Shown here piece by piece: positions 15,682 through 23,429 of a stretch of DNA of 64,000 nt (its first letter is position 1; every line of letters starts with the position of its first letter). Origin of the DNA: Alistipes sp. Its GTDB lineage: Bacteria; Bacteroidota; Bacteroidia; Bacteroidales; Rikenellaceae. Location of the stretch: the NCBI GenBank assembly GCA_017938765.1, contig JAGBAX010000007.1, positions 1 to 64,000 of the forward strand. The letters are read 5' to 3'. Made by a program: the position numbers and the translations under genes. The notes beneath the pieces were generated by a model. The model did not search any database. It had not been told where the DNA came from and saw nothing but the letters and a program-made list of their open reading frames with translations.

Positions 15682-15712
15682 CGAATATAGCAATTTTTAT
15701 CATATTTACCAA
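15682..15712 (-). promoter_or_regulatory. Probable promoter of the acidic repeat protein operon
   Basis: On the minus strand TTG (15712-15710), 20 nt, then TATATTCG (15689-15682), one mismatch from TAnnTTTG. A small hairpin TTTACCAA/TTGGTAAA (15705-15712/15717-15724) lies between the EamA gene end and this promoter and may act as a weak terminator. Confidence 0.45.
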
Positions 15713-15734
15713 GAAATTGGTAAAAATGGGGAGA

Positions 15735-16637
15735 TTATCCTCTTCGGAGAGGGAAAATATTGCCCGTAACGACAAACACTACGCCCGAAAAGATAAGCAC
15801 CGCCCCGACAATATTTGCGTGGTCAATAACTGTCTGTCCGCGTAAAAGCGCTAACGTGGTGGCTACAAGGGGCTGGACATAACGATATAGCGCGGTGTGT
15901 ACAGCCGTCAGATGTCGCGAGCCGACATAGAGCAGATACATCGGCAAAACAGTGCCAAAGAGCGTTACGTAGACCAACTCAAAAATTGCAATTTTAGAGA
16001 TTGAAAGTGAAAAAATACCCAAAAAATCTCTATAGAAAAAGGGTGCGGCCATAATCAGCCCAATGACATAGTACCAACCCACGATAGTAAGCACACCATA
16101 TTGTCGTAATTGGCTGTTAATCAGTACTGTATTTGCTGCAATGGCTATAACGGCGAAGAGTACAAGTGCATTTCCAAAGGCCTCGTTTGTTGTGCCAAGA
16201 AGGTGGTAGTTTTTGTCCGACAGCAGAGCGATAGTTCCTGCAATGGCAAGCAGTGCTCCGATGGCTTTAATCCACGAGATAGGTTGAGGGTGTACAATAT
16301 GTGCCACAAAGAGTGTGACTACGGGCCCCAGTGTGGCAATCATAGAGGCGTCAATAGGGCTTGTCTCTGTTGCTCCCCAAAGCAGCATATACATCCAGCC
16401 GTAGACCACCATTATGGCAACGATAAATATAGAGCCAAAGTCCTCAAGGGCAATGCGATACGACTGTCGTGAGAAGAGTACAGAGGGCGCAAAAAATAGC
16501 GCGGCAACAGTTAGCTGTAGTATAAAAATCTGCTGAAAACTGACCCCGTGTTGAGTCAGAGAGACATAAAGCGAAAAGTTGGCTCCGAACAGTATATTCG
16601 CAGCCAACAACGCCATATTGTACCTCAATTTGCCCAC
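15735..16637 (-). CDS. EamA-family drug/metabolite transporter
   Basis: A 300-aa inner-membrane protein with about ten hydrophobic helices in two EamA repeats: the first begins near residue 5 (NMALLAANILFGANFSLY) and ends near IGALLAIAGTIALL; the second begins near residue 150 (NALVLFAVIAIAANTVLI) and ends with VGAVLIFSGVVFVV. Members of the family export amino acids, nucleosides or metabolites; the substrate here is unknown. It starts 34 nt downstream of the S1/P1-like gene on the same strand. Confidence 0.85.
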   Translation of the reverse strand: MGKLRYNMALLAANILFGANFSLYVSLTQHGVSFQQIFILQLTVAALFFAPSVLFSRQSYRIALEDFGSIFIVAIMVVYGWMYMLLWGATETSPIDASMIATLGPVVTLFVAHIVHPQPISWIKAIGALLAIAGTIALLSDKNYHLLGTTNEAFGNALVLFAVIAIAANTVLINSQLRQYGVLTIVGWYYVIGLIMAAPFFYRDFLGIFSLSISKIAIFELVYVTLFGTVLPMYLLYVGSRHLTAVHTALYRYVQPLVATTLALLRGQTVIDHANIVGAVLIFSGVVFVVTGNIFPLRRG

Positions 16638-16671
16638 AGTAAACAGTGAGCAATTATTGAGCCATCATCTA

Positions 16672-17463
16672 CTATTTGAAGATATCGTTCAGCAGTGCAG
16701 CAAGGCGATAACCTGCGCGAGCCATAGTTTTGTCGTTCATCGGCTCAAGGCGGTTATGCTGCTCGCGCGACATAATCATATCGGGCTCAGCCCACTTATA
16801 GAGCGGAGCGGCAAGGCGTGCCATATCAGCAGCCCAGTGGCGAACATCACCCTTGCTAAAACGCTCCTTATCAGCACCATAGCAGGTCTGAAGGTCGTCT
16901 GCAAAGAGCTGTGGGGTGTATGTAGCGTGGCGATTGATAATATTTGAGTCCCAGAACTTGCGCCATGAGGATGTTGCAAGGGCGGCCTTCTTTCCCGTAA
17001 AGCCATTTGAGATTTGGAAGTTGAAGTTGCGGCGAGAGTGCGGGATATTCTCAATGCGCACATGTGCAAGGTTGTGCATATCGGCAACAAGGTGGATAAC
17101 TGTTTTTAGTGCAGCTACGACCGTAGAGTCGCTATGTTCAGTGCGGTTCGTAAGAATATCTATGCAGTTTTCAATCTGCACAACGCCATCCTTCTGCGAA
17201 CTGGTTGTTGATTTAAGGTCGGCAGTGACATTTATATAGTGCCAAGATGCGGTGTGCTTTGTAGCCTCGTCCTTGGCGATAGTCTGAAGCCACCACGCGC
17301 CAGAGGCAAGGTCGCCGCCGAGGATTTTGGTGGTCTCACTCTTAGCCTTTTCAGTTAAATTCTGCTCTGCAAGTGTTGCAATACACTGTTGCGCAAACTT
17401 ATTCCATGCAGAGGCTGTGCCAATACTTAACAAGCAGATTGCCAGTACTACATATCGTTTCAT
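16672..17463 (-). CDS. S1/P1 nuclease-family protein with altered zinc-site residues
   Basis: A 263-aa secreted protein with a signal peptide (residues 1-19, ending GTASA). In S1/P1 zinc nucleases the mature N-terminal Trp and a following His are metal ligands. Here the Trp is present (WNKFAQQC) but the WxxxGH histidine is replaced (AQQ), whereas the homologue at 19975-20754 keeps WNNIGHA. Later ligands look retained: HLVADMHNLAH and SSWRKFWDSNI. The ASWHYINV segment corresponds to the substrate/zinc HY site. It may have reduced or changed activity; that is inference. It is the first gene of a unit with the EamA transporter. Confidence 0.8.
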   Translation of the reverse strand: MKRYVVLAICLLSIGTASAWNKFAQQCIATLAEQNLTEKAKSETTKILGGDLASGAWWLQTIAKDEATKHTASWHYINVTADLKSTTSSQKDGVVQIENCIDILTNRTEHSDSTVVAALKTVIHLVADMHNLAHVRIENIPHSRRNFNFQISNGFTGKKAALATSSWRKFWDSNIINRHATYTPQLFADDLQTCYGADKERFSKGDVRHWAADMARLAAPLYKWAEPDMIMSREQHNRLEPMNDKTMARAGYRLAALLNDIFK

Positions 17464-17520
17464 AATAGCCTATTTATATCAAAAGTGTACAATACGCTCA
17501 TTCTATTAAATGAGTTAGCG

Positions 17521-17528
17521 CAAATTTA
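17521..17528 (-). promoter_or_regulatory. -7 element upstream of the degenerate S1/P1 gene
   Basis: TAAATTTG on the minus strand, 58 nt upstream of the start codon. A small hairpin CTCATT/AATGAG (about 17498-17515) lies in the leader. The -33 element is not obvious. Confidence 0.4.
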
Positions 17529-17589
17529 ATATTTTTTTTGAATAGTTCCAAATCCACGCAGCACATTGTACACCCTTTTATGGTAGTAC

Positions 17590-17632
17590 AAAAAAAGGAT
17601 AGCCCTTGCAAAGTTGCAGGGCCATCCTCTTT
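17590..17632 (-). terminator. Intrinsic terminator of the 598-aa lipoprotein gene
   Basis: GGATxGCCCT (from 17597) pairs with AGGGCxATCC (to 17626) with one mismatch, and on the minus strand the stem is followed by seven T residues. It lies just past the stop at 17653. Confidence 0.85.
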
Positions 17633-17652
17633 TGGCGGTAGACTCCTAATTA

Positions 17653-19449
17653 CTACTCCTCTCCCGTAGGGGCGTAGTAGTAGATTTGCAGCGCATAGAG
17701 GACCATATCGCTGTCGCCAGTGATTTTAAATCCGTTGAAGTTGCCAGCTTTCTCCAGTTTGTAGTCATACCAAGTATCGTCACTGTAAACCGTTACATCT
17801 GGGTCGATAATTTCTTCTGTCTCTCCAGATGAGGTGATGCCATATATCTTTGGCAAATTGGTCGCACTATTTGATAGTGAAATGGTTATCTTTGAGATTT
17901 GTCCAGGGTGCTGCATCGTGGTAGAGGTGCTAAAGCTCCACACTCCCTTGCCGATTAACCGACCCCAGTTGGTTGTTACATTCTGGACATCAAAGTACCA
18001 AGGATAGATAGAGCCGTGCTCTGTAACACGCCACAATGCTGGTGTTATCTCGGTCATCTCGCCCTGTTGGTCGTAATACGTAACGCTGTTCCAATAGAGG
18101 TCTTTAGCAACACCTACATAGACTTCCATTGCGTATGGTCCATTGCTGAGCGGTCCGTGCTCTGAGTCAGGCACGGCGAGTACACTTAATGTATAGATAT
18201 CTGGCTGTAAGTTCTCAACCAATGCGCACACCATTCCATCCATTCCTATGGTAGCTCCATCAAAGCAATCGACCTTAATCATCTCCCTGGTTTCGCCATA
18301 TTCGTAGTTGCTCTTACAGTAGTAGCACTCATATTTGGCAACGCCCTCCTGAGCCTCCCATACTGCCAAAAAGCTGTCGCGAGATTTTGGTACTATGTAT
18401 GCAATATCTTCAGGATTGGAGATAGTAGCCTCTTTAAGCTCTACAGAGAATTTAGTAAGACCGCTATCCTTGAAGGTGAGTTTCTTGCCCAAATCGGCCA
18501 ATGAAACATACTTTGAGAAGGTCATCTCCTGCTCGCCACGAGTGATATTACAGTGCAGTGTAAACCAATCGGATATTTCGCCAGGCAGAACTCTCAGGTA
18601 GATGTCAGCCTTGCCATCAGCACCCACAACAATCGGTTTTTCGCTATCAACATTAAACTCTACACAGTGACTCTCTGCCATAATCATCTCTACCAGATAG
18701 TCAGGAAGTTCATATTTATACTCGCCCTTCTCAGGATAGTAGAATAGTATTGCTTCCATATTAAATGCAGGCAAAAACTTATCACCCGTGTACCAAGAAC
18801 CATTATTGATAACATCGCCCTCTTGTAGACCACCAACGGTTATCTTTACAATAGAGCCAAGACGAGCAAAATGGAACTCAATCTCGTCAGGACGACTGGT
18901 ATAGCCATCGCTGAAATTGGAAACCAATAGGTCGCACTCGGTGCTAAAACTATCCTTGCCGATGGTCTGTCTGTGTGGGAAGTAGACGGGGATGTACATA
19001 TCGCCATTCTCGTCCGTCTTTGAAACCAACATATAGTTAGGAGTGGTCGCTGCTACATAGCTGTAGTTGAATGTGTATGTAGAAAGGTCCTCCTCAGCCC
19101 AGTAGTATGGGTCAAACTCGGCCTCAAAAGTTGCGGTTTGACCACCTTCTGTCAGAGGTTTTGAGGCAAGAAAACCTCGTGAGTCGTTGATTTCGTATAA
19201 TTCGGAATTTGAGGATACGCCATTTACCATCTCAAGGATAGATATCTGGTCTCCTACCTCCCAAGCGGTAGTAAATCCCGACTCATCCTCTGTTATTGCG
19301 GTCTTTGTATCAAGACTCTTGCTTGCATGTATTTTGATAGTCTGCTTGGCACTTGTCTTATCTTTGACAGTATCAACAACATCACTCTGGCAACCTACGA
19401 GTATTGCTATTGCTGACAACAATACTCCAAAATATAACTTGCTTTTCAT
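17653..19449 (-). CDS. Large surface lipoprotein, fimbrillin-like N-terminus
   Basis: A 598-aa lipoprotein with a signal and lipobox LVGC at residues 16-20. Residues about 35-330 resemble fimbrillin/Mfa-like N-terminal beta-sandwiches (DTKTAITEDESGFTTAWEVGDQISILE). Residues about 345-450 look like a fibronectin-III-type domain (SRDSFLAVWEAQEGVAKYECYY). The C-terminal ~150 residues look like a discoidin or jelly-roll type binding domain (WSFSTSTTMQHPGQISKITISLS). No catalytic motif was seen. Its ATG overlaps the stop of a 53-aa peptide gene by one base (TAATG), so translation is coupled, and both follow leader B. A surface binding role is inferred. Confidence 0.75.
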   Translation of the reverse strand: MKSKLYFGVLLSAIAILVGCQSDVVDTVKDKTSAKQTIKIHASKSLDTKTAITEDESGFTTAWEVGDQISILEMVNGVSSNSELYEINDSRGFLASKPLTEGGQTATFEAEFDPYYWAEEDLSTYTFNYSYVAATTPNYMLVSKTDENGDMYIPVYFPHRQTIGKDSFSTECDLLVSNFSDGYTSRPDEIEFHFARLGSIVKITVGGLQEGDVINNGSWYTGDKFLPAFNMEAILFYYPEKGEYKYELPDYLVEMIMAESHCVEFNVDSEKPIVVGADGKADIYLRVLPGEISDWFTLHCNITRGEQEMTFSKYVSLADLGKKLTFKDSGLTKFSVELKEATISNPEDIAYIVPKSRDSFLAVWEAQEGVAKYECYYCKSNYEYGETREMIKVDCFDGATIGMDGMVCALVENLQPDIYTLSVLAVPDSEHGPLSNGPYAMEVYVGVAKDLYWNSVTYYDQQGEMTEITPALWRVTEHGSIYPWYFDVQNVTTNWGRLIGKGVWSFSTSTTMQHPGQISKITISLSNSATNLPKIYGITSSGETEEIIDPDVTVYSDDTWYDYKLEKAGNFNGFKITGDSDMVLYALQIYYYAPTGEE

Positions 19450-19610
19450 TAGAATGCTCCTCCATCAATTACTTCGTTAATACTTCCCGATCCACCGGCA
19501 TCATCCGAGTAATTCAATTCGTAGACAGATGATGCGTACCCTGACTCTGCATACATCACTACTACCTCAATTTCAGGGGCGAGGTAGCTTTTTTGGTCAA
19601 ACTTCTTCAT
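19449..19610 (-). CDS. Short peptide upstream of lipoprotein (peptide B)
   Basis: A 53-aa frame, ATG at 19610 to TAA at 19451-19449. It begins MKKFDQKSYLAPEIEV and contains AESGYASS, matching the shared motif Y-x-x-P-x-[VI] ... E-x-G-[FY]-[SA]-x-S. The tail is Gly/Ser/Asp-rich and ends GGAF. There is no signal peptide or membrane helix. The stop is fused to the lipoprotein start by a one-base overlap, which strongly supports that it is translated. Confidence 0.75.
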   Translation of the reverse strand: MKKFDQKSYLAPEIEVVVMYAESGYASSVYELNYSDDAGGSGSINEVIDGGAF

Positions 19611-19664
19611 AAGCTCTACAATTTTGAGTTAATAATTTCCGAACAAAGTTGAAACATAAAAATA

Positions 19665-19790
19665 GAAGAGTGCGGAGCTGACTTCCCATTTATCTGAATG
19701 GAGGCTCTGACAAAACCCTTAAAACTGTCAGATTTTCCATTCAAGGATAAAAGCGAAAACACTTCTATCAAATATGTCTGCCTTGCAGCA
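19665..19790 (-). ncRNA. Structured 5' leader B of the peptide/lipoprotein operon
   Basis: Outer stem 19695-19701 (TGAATGG) with 19737-19743 (CCATTCA); inner stem 19706-19712 (TCTGACA) with 19726-19732 (TGTCAGA); loop of 13 nt. The inner stem and flanks match leader A at 3481-3722, but the outer stem sequence is different and still pairs, and the 131-nt branched insert of leader A is absent. Flanking blocks conserved with leader A are TCCxxTTTATCT on one side and GCGAAAACACTT ... ATATGTCTGC on the other. Another hairpin, GAACTG/CAGTTC, lies between the promoter and this domain (about 19791-19805). Confidence 0.6.
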
Positions 19791-19819
19791 GAACTGATAC
19801 AGTTCGCCGCTCTGCACTA

Positions 19820-19827
19820 CAAAATTA
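19820..19827 (-). promoter_or_regulatory. -7 element of the leader B operon
   Basis: TAATTTTG on the minus strand, followed by TAGTGC exactly as in leader A (TAAATTTG then TAGTGC). No -33 element sits at ideal spacing. Predicted leader length before peptide B is about 205 nt. Confidence 0.5.
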
Positions 19828-19883
19828 AGAAAACTTTTTCAAAAAATAGCACACAAGAGGGTCTTAATAGCAATAAAAAATAG

Positions 19884-19918
19884 AAAAATCTCCTTTTTGC
19901 TGTAAAAAGGAGACTTTT
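19884..19918 (-). terminator. Intrinsic terminator of the S1/P1 nuclease gene
   Basis: TCTCCTTTTT (19889-19898) pairs with AAAAAGGAGA (19904-19913) with a 5-nt loop. It lies about 57 nt beyond the stop of the minus-strand nuclease gene and just before the leader B promoter, separating the two units. Only a short T-run follows. Confidence 0.7.
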
Positions 19919-19974
19919 ATAGTTGTTTATTGTCGTCGTAAATTGCCCCGCTGAGGGCAGTTGCAGAAGATTAA

Positions 19975-20754
19975 CTAAAATATTTCGTTCAACACTTTTG
20001 CTAATCTATATCCACCGCGCAGAGCCTGCTGCATAGCAATCTGCTTCATTCGCTCGTGATTCTCTTTTGACACTTCCGTAACCTCGCTATGCACTGGCAG
20101 TAGTGTGTAAATCTCGCGCATCTCTACGGCATTAACGGCTGCCCAGTCGTCTGGATTGCCCTTGCAAATGGCAGCAATCTGCTCAACGGTGAGTGTGTCG
20201 TACTTCTCGGCAATCTGGTCGCACTTAAGCCCATTGTTGTAGTAGCCTACAGAGGCATCCCAGAATGAGTGGAAGCCCATCTTCTTACCCTTCATCTTTA
20301 CAGAGCGCTGCTTCAGTTCTGGTTCGTTAGGACTGTACTTTGTGTGTACTGGGCAGTGCATATCGCCCACCATATGAATCAGATACTTGAGGTTGTCGGC
20401 AACGATAGAGTCTTGGAGCTTGTTGTACTTACGCATCTGCTTGCAGATACGCTTAATCTGATAGGCTGCATTGCGAGTCTCACCCTTGACTTGTCTATTC
20501 TTCTCGTTTACAGGTACGCTGTGCCAGTAGTGGGTCTCTTCAAAGCCCGGACAGTTGCGCCAGTAGTCCATCCACGAGGCGTAGTAAGGAAGGTTGTGCT
20601 TTAGATAGTGGCGACACTTCTCTTTAGCCTCCTCGGTCATATGCCTCTCGGCAATAACGGCGATAGTGGCGTGACCTATGTTATTCCACGCCTTGACGGT
20701 CTGTGTGGCTGCAATAGCACATAGCAGAGCCACAACGGTTAGAACTCTTTTCAT
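19975..20754 (-). CDS. S1/P1-type zinc nuclease, secreted
   Basis: A 259-aa protein with a signal peptide ending at VKA, so the mature chain starts with the zinc-ligand Trp (WNNIGHATIAVIAE). Further ligands and family motifs: ASWMDYWR, THYWHSVPV, LIHMVGDMHCPVH and GFHSFWDASV. The family hydrolyses single-stranded RNA/DNA and 3'-nucleotides using three zinc ions; a periplasmic nucleotide-scavenging role is inferred. It is a homologue of the altered 16672-17463 protein. It starts 14 nt downstream of dtd on the same strand. Confidence 0.9.
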   Translation of the reverse strand: MKRVLTVVALLCAIAATQTVKAWNNIGHATIAVIAERHMTEEAKEKCRHYLKHNLPYYASWMDYWRNCPGFEETHYWHSVPVNEKNRQVKGETRNAAYQIKRICKQMRKYNKLQDSIVADNLKYLIHMVGDMHCPVHTKYSPNEPELKQRSVKMKGKKMGFHSFWDASVGYYNNGLKCDQIAEKYDTLTVEQIAAICKGNPDDWAAVNAVEMREIYTLLPVHSEVTEVSKENHERMKQIAMQQALRGGYRLAKVLNEIF

Positions 20755-20768
20755 TGTTTTAGGTCTAT

Positions 20769-21221
20769 TTATTCCTTATTTTTAGTATCAATACATATTG
20801 TCACAGGGCCGTCGTTTACAAGGCTTACCTGCATATCGGCGCCAAACTCGCCCGTAGGGACATCCGTGCCGAGGGTCTGGGATAACTTTGCCACAAACTG
20901 CTCGTACATCGGGCGCGAGATAGGCTCTGGTGCCGAGCGGATATATGAAGGACGGTTACCCTTCTTTGTTGATGCGTAGAGGGTAAACTGACTCACCACA
21001 AGCGCTCTGCCACCCACTTGGTTGATGTCAAGATTCATCACGCCATTTTCGTCGTCAAAGATTCTGAGGCGCGAGATTTTACCCACAAGCCAATCTATAT
21101 CCTCCGCCGTATCGGCAGCCTCCACGCCCAGCAGAATGAGCATTCCCGCACCGATGCTGCCTACTCTTTGCCCCGCAATATCTACAGAGCAACTCTTTAC
21201 TCGCTGAATTACCGCCCTCAT
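20769..21221 (-). CDS. dtd: D-aminoacyl-tRNA deacylase
   Basis: Removes D-amino acids wrongly attached to tRNAs. The 150-aa protein starts MRAVIQRVKSCSVDI at ATG 21221; the longer frame from 21269 overlaps the upstream synthase gene and is rejected. Catalytic motifs SQFTLYASTKKGNRPSY and VNDGPVTICID are intact and the length is normal. It follows the pseudouridine synthase gene with a 1-nt gap. Confidence 0.95.
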   Translation of the reverse strand: MRAVIQRVKSCSVDIAGQRVGSIGAGMLILLGVEAADTAEDIDWLVGKISRLRIFDDENGVMNLDINQVGGRALVVSQFTLYASTKKGNRPSYIRSAPEPISRPMYEQFVAKLSQTLGTDVPTGEFGADMQVSLVNDGPVTICIDTKNKE

Positions 21222-21222
21222 A

Positions 21223-21921
21223 CTATAACCCCGCTTGAGATTGTGCAAAGAATAGCCAGAGGTTGTCATCTGTAGGCACTGGCGCCTCTATGGTAACACT
21301 CTCTTTGCGCACAGGATGAATAAAGGTCATGCTGCGCGAGTGGAGCGATATTCCGCCATTGGGATTTGAGCGCTTTGCCCCATACTTGAGGTCTCCCTTT
21401 ATCGGACAGCCGATTTTTGAGAGCTGCGCGCGAATTTGGTGGTGGCGACCCGTTATAAGCTCCACCTCCACAAGCGTGTAGCGGTCAGAACACCCCAAAA
21501 CGGCGTAGCGAAGCACCGCTCGCTTGGCATCCTCCTTTGGGGCGTTGTAGCAGTAGGAGCGGTTGCTCTTGCCGTCGCGCAGGATGTAGTGTGTCAGCTC
21601 GCCACTCTCAGCCTCTGGACGATTTTCGACCACTGCCCAGTAGCGCTTTGATATCTCGCCACGACGAATCAGCTCGTTCATGCGCGACAGAGCCTTGGAG
21701 GTCTTGGCAAATAGCACCACGCCACTCACTGGGCGGTCTATGCGGTGTACCACACCCAAAAAGACATCAAATGGTTTATTGTCGCGAGCCTTTATATAGG
21801 CCTTAATCTCGTTTTCCAGTGCCGAATCCCCATTTGGGTCGGGCTGCACAAGGTCGCCACAGCGCTTGTTTACCACAATAAGGTGGTTGTCCTCAAAAAG
21901 TATATCGTTTGGATGAAACAT
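21223..21921 (-). CDS. RluA-family pseudouridine synthase
   Basis: A 232-aa protein with the RluA catalytic motif HRIDRPVSG (Asp is the nucleophile), an N-terminal ILFEDNHLIVVNKRCG and the C-terminal ELITGRHHQIRAQL. There is no S4 domain, so it is an RluC/TruC-like short form. It isomerises uridine in rRNA or tRNA; the target site cannot be told. It sits between cdd and dtd in a tight minus-strand unit (2-nt and 1-nt gaps). Confidence 0.9.
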   Translation of the reverse strand: MFHPNDILFEDNHLIVVNKRCGDLVQPDPNGDSALENEIKAYIKARDNKPFDVFLGVVHRIDRPVSGVVLFAKTSKALSRMNELIRRGEISKRYWAVVENRPEAESGELTHYILRDGKSNRSYCYNAPKEDAKRAVLRYAVLGCSDRYTLVEVELITGRHHQIRAQLSKIGCPIKGDLKYGAKRSNPNGGISLHSRSMTFIHPVRKESVTIEAPVPTDDNLWLFFAQSQAGL

Positions 21922-21923
21922 AG

Positions 21924-22376
21924 TTATAACTGGAAAGTAAAAGGCAACAACGCCTGCGCGCTCTCTACGACAGAGGCTGTTCCGTTACCGCTCATTATCA
22001 GTCGTATAGGGCGGCCCTGACGACGCTCAACATCAAGAATCACCTGACGACAAGCACCACAAGGGTAACACTCGCGCTCGGATGGGTCGGAGGCTATGGC
22101 AAGTGCCACAACGGGGTCAGAGGCGTGGTTAGCCTCGGCATAGTATAACACACTGCGCTCGGCACAAATTCCCGACGGGAAGACCTCGCTCTCGGAGTTT
22201 GCTCCGTGAAGGATTTTGCCACTGGCGAGCCTTACAGCCGCACCCACATTAAATCCAGAGTACTTTGCATACGCCTTTTTTAGTGCTGCCTGCGCCTCAA
22301 TGACAAGAAGCTTGTCGTCGGCCGGAAGCTGATCAATAGTGTACTTGTAGTAACCGATTTCAAGTTTTTTCTCCAT
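21924..22376 (-). CDS. cdd: Cytidine deaminase
   Basis: Deaminates cytidine/deoxycytidine to uridine for pyrimidine salvage. A 150-aa tetramer-type enzyme with zinc motifs ICAERSVL (Cys and catalytic Glu) and CYPCGACRQVI (two Cys ligands). ATG 22376 gives MEKKLEIGYYK; a start at 22406 would place the 5' end in the divergent promoter region and is rejected. It is the first gene of the cdd-synthase-dtd-nuclease unit and is divergent from the radical SAM gene. Confidence 0.93.
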   Translation of the reverse strand: MEKKLEIGYYKYTIDQLPADDKLLVIEAQAALKKAYAKYSGFNVGAAVRLASGKILHGANSESEVFPSGICAERSVLYYAEANHASDPVVALAIASDPSERECYPCGACRQVILDVERRQGRPIRLIMSGNGTASVVESAQALLPFTFQL

Positions 22377-22411
22377 AGTAAAACAGTTTAGCACACAAAT
22401 ATACAAATTTG

Positions 22412-22443
22412 TTGCAAAATTACCAAAAAACTAACTACTTTTG
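22412..22443 (+). promoter_or_regulatory. Promoter of the radical SAM/YitT unit
   Basis: TTG (22412-22414), 21 nt, then TACTTTTG (22436-22443), a full match to the Bacteroidota consensus. Transcription would begin near 22450, about 15 nt before the ATG at 22465. Confidence 0.65.
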
Positions 22444-22464
22444 CGTTATAGAACAGACCATAGT

Positions 22465-23418
22465 ATGCATGTTTGGGGTGATAATAGACCGTATAATAGC
22501 TACGCGGCATATTTCAGGCGATTGTTCGGCAGTCGCGTGCAGAAGGTCGCTGTCAATGCGGGCTTTACTTGCCCAAATCGTGACGGGTCACTCTCTACGG
22601 GCGGATGCACCTTTTGTAATAACGCTGCCTTTACTCCGTCGTACTGTCAGCCGACAAAGAGCATAACTGAGCAGATTAATGAGGGGATAGAGTTTCATCG
22701 CCGTAGGTATCGCACCGCCTCTGGCTATCTTGCCTATTTTCAATCCTTTTCAAATACCTACGCGCCACTTGAGAGCCTTAAAAAGATGTACGACGAGGCC
22801 CTTTCAAACCCTCTTGTGGTGGGTATTGTTGTCGGCACTCGCCCCGACTGCGTGGACGAAGAGAAGTTGGACTACTTCGCCACTCTTGCTGTGGACCACT
22901 ATGTCGCCCTTGAGTACGGCATTGAGAGTACGGACGATGCCGTTTTGGCAGCAATAAATCGCGGACACGACTACGCTACGGCTGTTCGCGCGGTGGAGAT
23001 GACCGCCCAGCGAGGTATCCACTGCGGGGCGCACTTTATCCTCGGCCTGCCAGGACAGAGCGACGAGCAACTTATCGCTCAGACGGACGAAATCAATCGC
23101 TTGCCGCTGACAACCGTTAAATTTCATCAGCTGCAGGTCTTTCGTGGCACGACTATGGCAGAGCAGTACGACGCCGAGCCAGAGAAGTTCCGCTTTTGGA
23201 CAGTTGAGCAGTATATAGAGCTCTTCTCGGAGATACTCAGCCGCCTGAGGCCAGACATCGTTGTTGAGCGCTTTGCCAGTGAGGCGCCACCGCGTTATCA
23301 CTACGGCAGAAACTGGGGATTGGTCCGAAATGAGACACTCTGGGCTATGCTTGAGAAAAGATTATTAGAAAAAAATATCTATCAAGGCAAAAATTTTATA
23401 CCTTTGCAACTTGAATAA
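22465..23418 (+). CDS. TIGR01212-type radical SAM protein (YhcC-like)
   Basis: A 317-aa iron-sulfur protein of the YhcC/TIGR01212 radical SAM group. Start ATG 22465 is chosen because the promoter -7 box covers the upstream TTG. Motifs: VNAGFTCPNRDG, GGCTFCNNAAF (cluster cysteines), YLAYFQSFSNTYAP, VVGTRPDCV, ALEYGIES and HFILGLPGQ. Members are often annotated as hypothetical; the reaction is unsettled. The YitT-family gene begins 12 nt downstream. Confidence 0.88.
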   Translation: MHVWGDNRPYNSYAAYFRRLFGSRVQKVAVNAGFTCPNRDGSLSTGGCTFCNNAAFTPSYCQPTKSITEQINEGIEFHRRRYRTASGYLAYFQSFSNTYAPLESLKKMYDEALSNPLVVGIVVGTRPDCVDEEKLDYFATLAVDHYVALEYGIESTDDAVLAAINRGHDYATAVRAVEMTAQRGIHCGAHFILGLPGQSDEQLIAQTDEINRLPLTTVKFHQLQVFRGTTMAEQYDAEPEKFRFWTVEQYIELFSEILSRLRPDIVVERFASEAPPRYHYGRNWGLVRNETLWAMLEKRLLEKNIYQGKNFIPLQLE

Positions 23419-23429
23419 ACATTTTTCCT

